Translations under genes and position numbers: made by a program
Notes under the pieces: model-generated
What the model was told of the DNA's origin: nothing
Databases searched by the model: none
What the model saw: only the letters and a program-made list of their open reading frames with translations
Assembly (NCBI RefSeq): GCF_905147045.1
Contig: NC_065889.1
Location: 5,461,001 to 5,525,000 of the forward strand
DNA from: Nymphalis io
Taxonomy: Eukaryota > Arthropoda > Insecta > Lepidoptera > Nymphalidae
Direction of reading: 5' to 3'
Length of the DNA: 64,000 nt
In this document: piece after piece, positions 1-12,064 of the stretch
How the letters are laid out: every line of letters starts with the position of its first letter
Position numbering within the stretch: position 1 is the first letter of the stretch

Positions 1-502
1 AAACTCGGTTCACAAGTTGAAACAAGTTGTCATAAACAGATACGCGGCTTGTAATTGTGGTGGATGGTTTAAGTATAATTTTTTGGCGAGTTTTCGCTTT
101 TTCAAACAATTATATATTCAACCACAATCACAAATTTTCATCTAACGTTTGGTTAAAAAGCAAAGCTTGGTTCATAGTCGAGACTTAGTTTCTATAGAAA
201 GAAAATCTTTCATGTTTTTTAAAATGTTATGAAACTACTCGCATATTAAAAGTTGTAAAATCTAGAAAGCAAAAACATAGTCCATAAAGGATTCTTTATT
301 CTTTATAAAAACCGTTAAAAATCGAAATACTCTTTGATTTGACAACAGTATTAAATATATAAAATTTTATCATAAAATATAGATCTTGTAAAATTGACAA
401 ATCGCAAAAAAAAATACATTGTATCGAACTTAGGAAATGTGTCGATTATATTTATATGGAGTGATCTCTTAGCGGGAAATTTTATAGGGGTAATAAAAGT
501 TT

Positions 503-643
503 ATGAGGGAAGAGCAAGGATTTTCAGGCCTATATTCGGGTCGGCCGGACGCTGATAACCTGGCGAAGTTGACTCGACACACTGGTTCTTGGACGGAAGC
601 CAAATTACCTCTTCAAGAACGTTTGACGTCAATAATACCTTGA
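503..643 (+). CDS. 46-codon open reading frame of unknown meaning
   Basis: ATG at 503 opens a 46-residue frame ending in TGA at 641..643. The product begins MREEQGFSGLYSGRPDADNL and ends LQERLTSIIP. Its GC content is clearly higher than the flanks. The base context also fits an acceptor (TTTTCAG ending at 527), so it could be a short exon on the plus strand. It could equally be a fragment of an old repeat. I recognise no family and give it low weight. Confidence 0.15.
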   Translation: MREEQGFSGLYSGRPDADNLAKLTRHTGSWTEAKLPLQERLTSIIP

Positions 644-2384
644 CTGAAATAACAACCCAGTTTAGTAAATAATACTTGACTAAACATTATCTGAAATTAT
701 AGTTCGCTTTGTACGATTTGTACTGGTAGTATTGCTAGACGTAAATTAATGTTTCTGACGTGGAAATTGAATCAATATATATTGAAATTTCAAATTCTAT
801 ATTTAACAATATACGCTAAAGCTATTGTAAGTAATGAATAAAATATCATAAGGAAACTAGTATAGTGTATGATGAAATTCTTCCACGTGTTAGTTTATTC
901 TACCAAACCGCATTGAATTTTGGTGGAAAAAGCTGCAAGTTTTTACACGAGACCTTTGCTTGGCAGTGTGATATTTTCAAGCACTTACTGTCTTATAGAG
1001 TATAATATTAGTAAATATGGAAATAAAATAAAATAAGTATGAATCTTAGAATTTGTTGTAAAAACTATCATATATTTTTTAGTTTTTGAAATATTAAGTT
1101 TAGCTGAATATAATCGTTTTAAAAATTTAGCATTGCGTTAACCCCACTGGACGGAGAGCTAATTTGAAAGCGGAAGGAAACGCTGTAAACCGCTTGGAAA
1201 AGGCACTTCAAATTTACGTGCGTTAAATTAACTATTTAATTTAATAATATTATGTTACTTATGAACAGTAATTAAGACCCGAGATACAGCAGGTTTAACG
1301 AGTGAATTTGGACGTACGGTGGCGACTTTAAAATTGGAAAATTAATGTAAATATTTTCATGTACTTATACTAAGGTATTTACAAAGAAATGTTTATTTAT
1401 CACACTGAGCACGATATTCAGACTTCGTGAGAAAACCTGCATATGTCAGGGTATACGCTGAGTCATGTCTATAGCGCAATGATGCAGCGTAATTGAATTA
1501 AATGCATTAACAGGAAAGAAGCCTTTGTTAAACGGAAGGACATTTCTTGGTTGATTACTTCGTTTTTTATTTTACTTGCGACTAAAAGCGTTACTATATA
1601 TAGTGCTATTAAATATTAACAGAATTATTGTATATTAAATAAACTTTAAGAATTTATATCTTAATAATAAGATAAATACACTGAAAATTCATTTGATAAA
1701 CTAAAACAAATACATTGACTATAACAGTTAAATATCATTTAAAAAAGTAACTGAATGTTACTTTTAATACCATTTCCTATTATATGTGCAGATTGTATTG
1801 GGTAATAGTTGTACATAGAACATGGATGATGTTAAAGACGTTACGTAGACAGTAAGTAAGATAAGGAATTACACCATTAAAATGGACATACGTTATTGAG
1901 ACAAGACTTGCTGGTGCCAAGAGATTCGAATTTGATCAGAGAAGCTCCCAAAGGTAAGATTTTTCATCCACGCATCTTTCGCTATCTTATTACAACATAG
2001 TTTTTATGCTTATATTTAATGCATGCACTGTGCATTCACTGTAACTATTTTTTAAATAATTGAGTGTATTAAAAAGCCAGTAAGTAAATAAAATAAAGGC
2101 GCGGTTGCTTAGTCTGAGGAGATTCAATAAGATTATAAGAAATCTTACAACCAGGTTGAAACATGTTCCTATTAGTACAGTTACCACGTAGGCACCTATC
2201 TGTTAATTTTCTTTATTATTATACATGTAACGCATGTGAATTAAGGTTAATGGTAAATTAACAAAACAAATATTACATATTGGTTCGCTTATTACTCGTA
2301 TGTTCTGATTAAAATTTCGTTCTTATTAAAATTTCGGTTAAAAGTACCCGATGTCTTTCATTTTGGTTTGAGATTGCTTTATAA

Positions 2385-2465
2385 TATATTTAATCAAAAT
2401 CGGTGTTTAGCCATGAAAGTGTAACAGAGGGACAGAGTTGCTATCGCATTTATAATATTGTAGTA
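2385..2465 (+). repeat. Old interspersed repeat, 3' end
   Basis: ATTTAATCAAAATCGGTGTT, CCATGAAAGTGTAACAGAGG and TATCGCATTTATAATATTGT match the 39196..39330 copy. Confidence 0.5.
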
Positions 2466-2893
2466 TATATTTATATAATGTGATGAATGAATGACGGGTG
2501 AATGAATGATTCATTGCATGCTAAAAAATAACATATTCGAACAAGCCTTCACTCCATTAATTATTAGAATTTAAATTAAATAAGCAACATATACATGATA
2601 CATATCTATATGTATATAACACGGCAGCTGCTCTTGGAAAACTACGTTAAAGCTCTAACTTTTCGCGTAGATATATTTTTGCAAGCTTTTGAATTTGTGA
2701 ATCAAATCTTGCAATTGAGTTTAAACCAGTTCTAGCCAATCGATTGAGCTGTAATTTTGCGCACATTTTTAATGCGCATTACAATCTTGAATATCAATTT
2801 GTATTCGTTGTAGTGCATTCATTCGATCCAAGTTTGTTTTCGAATGGATTATTTTTTAACTTGATAACGTTTTACTATGACGTAACTATTCAA

Positions 2894-2917
2894 GTGTATG
2901 TGTGTGTGTGTGTGTGT
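2894..2917. repeat. (TG)n microsatellite
   Basis: About 12 TG units with one TA interruption. Confidence 0.95.
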
Positions 2918-3488
2918 TATTTTTAACTTTATCACAAATAATAGTAAATATAATAATTATTTACCGAATTTCTTATAAACGTTGCTTAGCGTCTGTTTAG
3001 TTAAAGACTTTCTGTCATTATTGATTAAACATTCAAGAAGAAGACATAGCATTGCTCAACTAACCCGCTAAACAAATTTAGTAAGGCACAACACTAATTT
3101 TCAAAAGCATCATTAAAATATTGCTTAATATATTAATCAATATCGATAACATGGGCAAATATCTTACTATAATATAATATATAATAATATTTATATACTA
3201 ATTCGGCTAGAATTCAGAATCAAGATATACAAATTTTATAACCACGTCACATAAAATTATCAATATTCAATTGATATTTTTTATTAAATTTAATTATATA
3301 GCGTATTTTATAATATTTATATATTAAGAGTAACATACAATTGATATGTTTTTTGATTTTCAGTTTATAATAGCAATCAGGGCTTTCAACCTTAATTAAG
3401 ATTAAAATATAACTAGAATTATTATTATAAATTGAAACGCGACTTCCGTTTAATCGTAGTATTTTTTTTAAATATATATGCTAGCGCT

Positions 3489-3650
3489 TGACTGTTATCA
3501 CACCTGATGGAAAGTGATGATACAGTCTAAGGTGGAGCGCGCTTGTCTAGTAGATGCCTTTTCACTCATGACTTGAAGGTACCCATATTGTAGGTGGTGG
3601 GGAAAGCGGAGGTAAGAGGTAGAAGGAGGAGGTATTGTGAGTAATGCCTA
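3489..3650 (+). repeat. Dispersed lepidopteran-type repeat fragment
   Basis: CACCTGATGGAAAGTGATGA, GGTGGAGCGCGCTTGTCTAG and ACTTGAAGGTACCCATATTG are recalled as a common interspersed sequence of Lepidoptera. It is a single copy here and its class is unknown to me. Confidence 0.5.
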
Positions 3651-3969
3651 ATTTATTTATATACCTACGTCTTATAGACCGTGTTCATAAATTTGATATA
3701 TTACGCACGAACCAAGGATCCAAGGGACTCTGTGATCAGAATATGGAATGCCCCAACGTGGGAATATTTTAATTAATACACATGAATAACAAATAAAATA
3801 TTTTATAACAGACATTTACTTATACAATAAATAAATATATATGCAATTTTTTATGACAATTTATTGTATTATATCATAGACATAACATTGAATCTTAACA
3901 TTGATTTGTATTAAAAATACTAGTTTCTGGCGGCTACGTCCAAGTGTAAGGGCGGAAGGTAGACTGTCT

Positions 3970-3992
3970 ATACCGCTCCATATTGAGCGGTA
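3970..3992. other. Small perfect hairpin (8-bp stem)
   Basis: TACCGCTC, loop CATATT, GAGCGGTA. It lies in a GC-richer block beginning CTGGCGGCTACGTCCAAG that may be an old repeat. There is no T run after it, and a bacterial-type terminator is not expected here. Confidence 0.6.
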
Positions 3993-4062
3993 TTTTGTAG
4001 TAACAGATTAAATAGAATATACCTAACAAGATTTTATTACTTATATATAGGTATAAATACAA

Positions 4063-4283
4063 ATGGACCACCTGATGGTAAGTCGTCACCAACGCCCTTA
4101 GACATTGGCATTGTAAGAAATGTCAACCATCGCTTACATAGTCAATGCGCCACCAACCATGGGAACTAGGATTTTATGTCCTTTGTGCCTGTAATTACAC
4201 TAGCTTACTCATGCTTCCAACCGGAATATACTACTAAATATTGCTATTTAGCGTTAGAATATGGGTTGTATGTACCTAGCATT
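4063..4283 (-). repeat. Family 2 repeat, 5'-part diverged
   Basis: GGACCACCTGATGGTAAGTC, CCCTTAGACATTGGCATTGT and ATGCGCCACCAACCATGGGA are clear. The end after GCGTTAGAATATG is worn. Confidence 0.78.
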
Positions 4284-4810
4284 AATAGATTTATATTATT
4301 TATATTGTTAAAATGATATATTTATGGTGTTTCATAAAGAATATTATTATAATTACGGTGCCAAAGCATAGAACCAAACTGCCGTCTCGACAAAACAACA
4401 AAAAATTGTATGATTACTTTATCAATCGGTCAGTTTGTTCAAAAGTTACGAGATGACTACTCAGACGCAGAAACGATGATATTTATAAAGAATTAGCTAC
4501 CTGTCCGGGCAGGATAAGGGTAGGATAAGGGTCTACATTAATTGTTTATATTGGAGAAAAATACTTGGAAATTTTTATTTTTATTTTTAGGCAAAGATCC
4601 ATTCCAGACGTATGCAGAATAACTAACCGAAGTTTCATCACAATCAATGCCTTATTTGTTTATGGCCTATAAGAACTTAGGCAGAAATATTATTACATTA
4701 ATTAATTCAAGAATTATTGTTTTTTAATAAATAAGAAGTTATTATTAGAGATCATAAAATAGTAAAACAAGATTTCTCTAGCTTAAACTGAACAATTTAA
4801 TTGTTATTAC

Positions 4811-4826
4811 AAAAAAAAAAAAAAAA
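4811..4826. repeat. Poly(A) run of 16
   Basis: A homopolymer A run with no recognisable retroelement in front of it. Confidence 0.95.
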
Positions 4827-6509
4827 CAAATTACACTTATGACCATTAAAATCTATTTTCTACAAGAAACAAAGAACGACCTTCAGTATTTAAAAAAATA
4901 ACTATCTTAATTACTAACAGGCAAACGTAATATTGTATACAGCCAATATTTTTTTTTAAATATAAAATTGAATTCAATAGCTATTGTACAATACAATAAC
5001 TATTGAATATATAACTGTCCGAGTCTGGGAAGTTAGCTGTTAGCCCAAAGCCTGAAGTCAATGGTCTCAATCGAATTTAAGTGTGAACCAAGGATAGGTT
5101 TAAAAAGGTCAGGTTTAGAACTCGAGTATTAGGTACTTGTACATAAGAATATAGAAGTAAGAGATTACCCAGAAAAGAAATTATGTACATGCTTCGTCTC
5201 GTATATAACATTTTAGAATGAGTATTTCCCATTCAATTTGATTTCAATAAAATGTGAGGAGATACGGTAAAGAATAGCTGCTGAAGATTAATGTATTATT
5301 AATCGCGTTACTTCAGCGACGGAATGGAAAAATAGCTTGCTTTATTCAATGGAAAAGAAAGAAACGAAAATATGTTTATTTCAACGAACGATTGGATAGA
5401 TAAATTGATTGATCAAATCGATTTATCTATTTTGTAAAGTAAATTTTAGATTTTTATCATAATTTAATTTAGGTTATTTATTTTATATAGAAATGATGAA
5501 AAAAACTGGTAAATAATCTGATATTTATTATTAGTTATTTTTTTTGTATTCTATGCATTGAAACTTTGTTAAAGTCGTTGCTTTCGTGTATTATATTATT
5601 GCCATCAGTAATTGTAGATGGTACCGAGTCGTATCGCGCAACTGCTTAAACTAGATTCAATAAGAACAGTACAATGCATGCTGGACGTTAAATAAAAAAA
5701 AACTATACACAAAAGACTTGCAGAGGAATTCAATGTAAAAATTACAATTAAATATTTATCACTTAATATATATACAAGGACGATGGACGATGTCATTTAA
5801 AGTTTACATTTAGTTAAAATAGAGACACTGACAATTTTCATTATCAATTTGAATACTAATGCTTCATTGTAAATTGCAATGACGCAATGCATGGTTGGAA
5901 TCTCTTGGTCAAAATTAGAGTCAAATTATTTCCTCTCGGTGGTCAAACACATCGCGGCAGGCTTTGGAGGTAGTGAGATTAGCTGATCATAAAGTTGGCA
6001 AAGTCTAGAAATATAAACAAGGTATTATGCAAATTATGAAAACCGGCCTCTGTCCAACTATGAGACATCATAATGGCGATACGAAAAGAAATAGATTTTT
6101 ATTTCATGAAATTAATTTTCCTACATGAAATGATTTTTTGCATAAATAAAGAGGAACGAAATACAATTATAATAATAGCTAATGTAGTGATAAGAATTTT
6201 TAACCAATTTTGCAACTATTGAAATGTATAATAAAAAATAAAATCATATTATTTTCAAATGGTAAATATTTTATACACGAAAGATCTTTACTTTATTATA
6301 AAAAGTATTACACCTACAATTCATAGGAGTTAAAATTAAATTTTTTAACAAACATCACGGTATTTCCATTTAAATTTATTTGATTGTTTTGGAATGGATT
6401 TAAGACATGATTTATATATTTCTAACAGATTTTGTTTAATATAAAAGATATAGAACTCTACAAATATAGATTACTTATTTCAACTTTTTAAATAAATACA
6501 TAATAATTC

Positions 6510-6605
6510 TATACTAATATAATGAAAATGAAGAGTTTTTTTGTTCGAACGCGCTACGCCATGGCCATGAGCTAGGATGCTTAAGGCGAGTGAAATTGCG
6601 CGGAG
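6510..6605 (+). repeat. Possible repeat fragment
   Basis: GAAGAGTTTTTTTGTTCGAA followed by CGCGCTACGCCATGGCCATG has the style of a dispersed insect repeat with higher GC content than its flanks. There is no second copy in the window. Confidence 0.25.
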
Positions 6606-7595
6606 CTACCAGTCTTTTAATAATAAAAACAAAGTTTTTATATATACATATAAATAATAACAGTAAAGACGGTCAAAAAGGTTGTTTTTATTGATTCGAT
6701 AAAATTTTGTAAATACTGTTTAATTAACAAACGAGAAAATTCACGGAACGCTCTGGGGATAGTTGACTCGATTCTCAATTATGATGAACAAACAAAATTC
6801 AATTAAAATTTTCAAGAATATTTATTTTACTTGTCAACATTTAGGATTTTCATTTTATTCATCGGATTGTAAAATATAATTTATTTATAGTCTTGTTATC
6901 AGTTTGTAAAAAAATGTTATCCACGTTTTTGTATGACAAACCTTTACAGTAAATATTACGGCAATTATTCATTATTTTATATTGTAACAAATAACGTGAA
7001 CGCTTTTGTTTATGTAGAAACAAAATATCAGATTTTAACACAACTTGGCATTGTCTCATGATACAGACATTAAACGTTGGGTCAATATTTTCGTAGTAGA
7101 GTCTGTGAACTGTAGGCGTAAAAAGAAACGCGTTATGAAATGATTTTTGATATGTTTTCCTTATGAAGTTTCTATATTCTTTAGCATCTCGAGATCATTT
7201 CTTTAATTATGAAATTTGTAATATATCTTACGCGATTTATCGTTATATTTATTATCCGAATTTTCAATAATTTATAGTTTTATAACAAAACGCTGTTTTA
7301 ATTCAATTGAACAATTTACATGGTTTTTGATAAAACATGTTTTTGCTTATCAAATATTATATATTTAAGATACAATGTATCTACTATTGCTTAATTTAAT
7401 CATTGAATTAATCGACTTTTATAATATAATTTATAAAAAAAAGAAAAGAAAACCTTGAAAATATATGATGAAAACAAATAGCATGACAGTTATATTATGA
7501 GAGTACTAATTCTTATAGAGAAATTTGCAGAAACACTATCTCAAATTTATCTTTTAGTAAAACGAAAATGATAAATCTAAGTAATGTATTAACAA

Positions 7596-7796
7596 TTGTT
7601 ACGGCAGTTTTTACAGATAATATATTATAAAAGTAAAAGTTTTAAACTTCCATATAACGCAGATAGGCAAGGCGACGATACCTTTGTCCAGGTCGCAGTG
7701 CAATTGACGAGTGTGGAGTGCAACCGTGTAGAATTCTTTGAGTTCAAAGCGACTATTGTATTTGTTCCACTCAATAACGGGAAATTGCCGTAACAA
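7596..7796. mobile_element. Possible small MITE with 14-bp inverted ends
   Basis: TTGTTACGGCAGTT at 7596..7609 and AATTGCCGTAACAA at 7783..7796 are inverted repeats with one mismatch. The 200-bp segment between them has a more GC-rich core than its flanks. No clear target-site duplication was found, so this remains a guess. Confidence 0.35.
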
Positions 7797-8383
7797 ATGT
7801 TTTCCATTTATTTGTCTTTGAGCTCATGTCATTTAAATATAATATATATTATATATGTATATTGAATATTTATTGTTACTTAAGCTGACGTATAAAAATC
7901 AAATATATGCTTATTCCAGTATTTTTTTCATTTATGGCGGACTGGTGAAAGAACGGGTAATAAGTAAAGGCAATATAGTATAGTAAAGTATAGTAAGGCT
8001 TCCAGATTTTTTATCAAAATTGGTTTAATAAATTAATTTTACTTATTTAAAGCGTTATCCACTTACGGTTTGCAATCTCGATCAGTACTTTCGTTTTGTT
8101 TTGGGTAATAGTAATAAATTTCTCCCTGACAGAATATTGTTCTAATGTACCGCCAGATAATGGATACCTAATTTAAGTATTGTATAGTAAAATATCAATT
8201 AATACGATTTATTAGGGTTAATAAGTGATAAAATAAAAAAATATATACAATATGGTAGATTAGTTCCAGTTTAAGCTATATATCACGCGGTAACATGATA
8301 TGTTATTTAAAGGAACAATGAAACGTTTTTGCTAAATCTTTTATGTTTGTACCTACTTAAGACAAAAACGTACCGAATGTAAA

Positions 8384-8688
8384 AGTACAGTAACAGCCTG
8401 TGAATGTCCCACTGTTGTGCTAAGGCTTCTTCTCCCTTTTTGAGGAGAAGGTTTGGAGCTTATGCCACCATGCTGCTCCAATGCGGGTTGGTGGAATACA
8501 CATGTGGCAGAATTTCAGTGAAATTAGACACATGTAGGTTTCCTCACGATGTTTTCCTTCACCATCATGCACGAGATGAATTATAATCACAAATTAAGCA
8601 CATGAAAATTCAGTGGTGCTTGCCCGGGTTTGAACAGACGATCATCGGTTAAGATTTACGGTACTTACTGGGCCATCTTGGCTTTTTT
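8384..8688 (-). mobile_element. tRNA-derived SINE (family 1), near full length, with TSD
   Basis: The head on the minus strand carries pol III A and B boxes (GGCCCAGT-like, and a GGTTTGAACC-like B box read from the plus strand), the body includes GAAATTCTGCCACATG, and the 3' end reads GGCTGTTACTG. A 10-bp direct repeat CGAATGTAAA flanks it (8374..8383 and 8689..8698), showing target-primed insertion. The family resembles the Metulj-type SINEs of butterflies; the family name is from memory and not checked. Confidence 0.88.
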
Positions 8689-9100
8689 CGAATGTAAATA
8701 ATTTGATAAAATAAAAGTATTTTAAAAAGTAGGGAATGTAATTGATATACGCTCTACAGTTTCTTGAAACTAGGCTTATTACAACGTTAACCTTAGATCG
8801 TGAGTAGTTGGCTCCTGCAATCACACAGAATATACTCCAGAACAATAATACAAAGAATCGTTTAACCGTCAGCCTCTTGGTAATAGCACGCTGTCGTGAT
8901 TACTTACGACAGATTGACTGACACTGGTCGTTAAGTGCAACGACTTGTAGTGAGCGTGTTAACGGGCTCTATATGAGCAACGTGGCCATGAGCATCTTAT
9001 TATTATTAGCTATTCCGTTTTCACTTGTGATGATTATGATATATATCAACATCGAAATCACCTCACTAGCTGACGTGATTTACAGACTTTTTTTAAGAAG

Positions 9101-9278
9101 TAAGAAATATCAACCATTCCTTACGTCACCAAGGCACCGCCAACCTTGGGAACTAAGATGTTATGTCCCTTGTGACTGTAGTTCTAACCGGGGCACAACA
9201 ATACTACGTATCACTGTTTTGCGATAGAATATCTGATGAGTGGGTGGTACTTACCCAGACGAGCTTGCATAAAGTCCG
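9101..9278 (-). repeat. Family 2 repeat, partial
   Basis: From TAAGAAATATCAACCATTCC to ACCCAGACGAGCTTGCATAA. It sits between two oppositely oriented SINEs (8384..8688 and 9328..9608). Confidence 0.8.
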
Positions 9279-9327
9279 AAAGTATTTAATTTAAAATGTT
9301 TAAAAGCTGAAATTATTATTATTAGAA

Positions 9328-9608
9328 GCTTAACCGATGATCGTGGGTTCAAACCCGGGCACGCACCAATGAATTTTCATGTGCTAATTTGTCATTATAA
9401 TTCATCTCGTGCTATACGGTGAAGGAAAACATCGTGAGGAAACCTGCATGTGTCTAATTTCACTGAAATTCTGCCACATGTGTATTCTACCAACCCGCGT
9501 TGGAACAGCGTGGTGGAATAAGCTCCATACCTTCTCCTCAAAAAAAAAAAAGAGAAGGCCTTAGCTCAGCAGTGGGACATTCACAGGCTGTTACTTTACT
9601 TTACTTTA
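9328..9608 (+). mobile_element. tRNA-derived SINE (family 1), head truncated
   Basis: It keeps GTGGGTTCAAACCCGGGC (B box) but lacks the A-box end. The body is complete and the 3' end GGCTGTTAC runs into a TTTAC repeat. The CT-rich stem region has a 13-bp A run. It lies in inverted orientation to the copy at 8384..8688, about 640 bp away. Confidence 0.87.
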
Positions 9609-10430
9609 TATTTTTACATCCCATTTAGAATGTATTATTTTTTGTAAGTTAAAATTTTAATATATATGAACCTGTTATGGTACCTTAAGTTCGATGTTTT
9701 TTTCCTTTCGAGCATGTTCAATTTCACATTTCTTTACTCAATATGAATATAATACACTTCAAGTGAAAGTAAAGCCTAGCATTTGTTCGGAAAATAAAAT
9801 ACCCACATCTAAGCGGGTATGTTTTTCGTTACCGCATATAATTTTTATTTTTTGTAATAAATAATCTGGAGTCGATCGCTTCAGGCCCAAGGATTACTAT
9901 TGTATATAGACTCACTAGTCGTGTACCTATACATTAAGTCGCTTATATCTTATCTTTACACTTTTTAAATTTAGTGACAGAGACAGTTTCGATGTTTTCT
10001 AGCATTGCTGTGAAATGTGTTGTGACAGTTACATGGCGTAACAAAAGAGCTACTGACTCATCGCAGCCGAACGACAGACGTGATAAGTTTGTGTTTGTTC
10101 CGTGTGTTGATGTTATTTGTATTACATTTTCACACAAAGTCCTCGATATTTTTCCGAACGTAAATTAACATTACCTACGGAATTTGTGAAGAAAATATAG
10201 TTAATATTTTTACTTCTCTAGTTCCCAAATTGAATGTTGTAAGTGATTACAGAGAAAGTAGCTGAAGTTTAGCAACAACATCGGTAAATATTCTACTTTG
10301 TACGATGAATGCTGCCTCATTAAGTTTACTCGTCAATTATTATTAGTATTTGATCCCACAATTTGACACCAATAGTGATACCAAAAAAAACTGTGCATTC
10401 TTCAGTTTTTTATATATTGATATACTTATT

Positions 10431-10728
10431 ACTGGTGGTAGGGCTTTGTGCAAGCTCGCCTGGGTAGGTACCACCCACTCATCAGATATTCTATCGCAAA
10501 ACAGCAATATTTGATATTGTTGTGTTCCGGTTTGAAGGGTGAGTGAGCCAGTGTAATTACAGGCACAAGGGACATAAAATCTTAGTTTCCAAGGTTGGTG
10601 GCGCATTGGCTATGTAAGCGATGGTTATATTTCTTACAATGCCAATGTCTAAGGGCGTTTGGTGACCACTTACCATCAGGTGGCCCATATGCTCGTCCGC
10701 CTTCCTATTCTATAAAAATAAAAAAAAA
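10431..10728 (+). repeat. Family 2 interspersed repeat, full length
   Basis: Reference-like copy of about 300 bp: it starts ACTGGTGGTAGGGCTTTGTG, passes through CCACCCACTCATCAGATATT, GAGTGAGCCAGTGTAATTAC and AAGGTTGGTGGCGCATTGGC, and ends TCCGCCTTCCTATTC plus an A-rich tail. Eleven copies occur in the window, on both strands. The A-rich end suggests movement by a LINE machinery. No pol III boxes or coding frame were recognised, so the class is open. Confidence 0.85.
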
Positions 10729-11889
10729 TACTAAATTTCGTACATTTATTTTTCTTATTGTATAACAGTAAGTTATTTAGACTTCATCGATGTATGATAA
10801 ATCAAGTTTGTTCTTTACAAGATAGGGTACGTTATTGATATAAGTGTAAAAGAATAAATGCCGAAGGTTTGATCCTTGCAAGATATCTTACTTTACAAAT
10901 TGACTCTTTGAATTATTTTGCTTATTTATGAAATTAAAAGTACGAGTACTTACTAGAGTTTCATGTTGTACACAATCAAGTCAAAAGCCTTCGATAAGTA
11001 ACATAATAATATTCCAATCGTTTGACTTCTTCCATGCCTCATACATATTCTTAATGAGTTCAATGCCCGCATCTGTTTTCAAGCGTCCCCTAGTTTATCC
11101 ATAATTTATCTGTTTTTAGGTCAGTGAATATACTATGTATATACTGAACCACGAATAAAACTATTAAATACTGTGAGAGAATGTTTTGATTTCAAATTCG
11201 TCATATTATTAGTGTATGGTGCTTGATTTCAAATTCTCTTTAACATTCTATGAAATATAGATCAAAGTTGCACCGGTTGATGAAATAAGGAACCTAGAGG
11301 TCAAAACTGAAATATCAGAAATGAATTTTAAAAAGTCGTTCCAATCATATTTTATTATCTTTTTATCAATAATCAATAGTCGCTTGACTGCGGACTCTGT
11401 CATTTTCGTTATTATTAATATTCTTTGTGATTTTTTATATCGAGTTTAATGATTGTGTTTATTCTAACCCAAACTAATTTCATACGATGCTTAAATGCGT
11501 ATTGATATGGTTTTCATGAAGGTTTATTAAACGTATATACATTAGATTCGACTTATCTGTTTCACAATACACTTTAAAATAGCCTGTTCTAAGGGCGTGT
11601 AATAGGCAAGGGTAGATCAATCAATAGTTGTTGCATGTCTGCATTGGACCAAATAAACTATTCATTTAATTTCTTAGTCATGTACGGGGTTTTTACGTGG
11701 ACCGTGGTTGCGTCAGTACCGTAAATCACGATATTAACATTCGGTTATAAGGTATTAAGTTCACTCCAAAGCAAGTTTTTATGATGTATGTAACAAACAC
11801 GTTAAGTAATTACACACGTTTTCATATTATTTGCTTTATTCTATTTTTACAGTTATGTAGGTAACTATGTGGTATAAAACAACGTTACA

Positions 11890-12064
11890 TAACAACTGTC
11901 CCAAAAATCTTCCGTAAAAACCTATTATTGGGCAAAGAAATCCTCTACATCAGAAGAGCTGAAGCTTATTCCACTACGTTGTTCAAAAGAATGTTATGGT
12001 ATTGCAGATTTCTTCATGATATTTTCCTTCATCAAAGTGTGCCCGGATTTGTACCCTGTATCTT
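11890..12064 (-). mobile_element. Old tRNA-derived SINE (family 1)
   Basis: GGGCAAAGAAATCCTCT, GAAGCTTATTCCACTACG, ATGATATTTTCCTTCATC and GTGCCCGGATTTGTACCCTG match the family order with heavy divergence. Confidence 0.6.

Noticed and set aside
9770..9835. Terminator-like stem near AAAATACCCAC / GCGGGTATGTTTTT
   Set aside because: The stem is imperfect and bacterial-type termination is not relevant in an insect intron.
9974..10168. Overlapping 64-codon frames on both strands
   Set aside because: Both frames are open, but neither shows a domain or coding bias. A short likeness of CVVTVT to the GABA-B-R1 upstream frame is too brief to matter.
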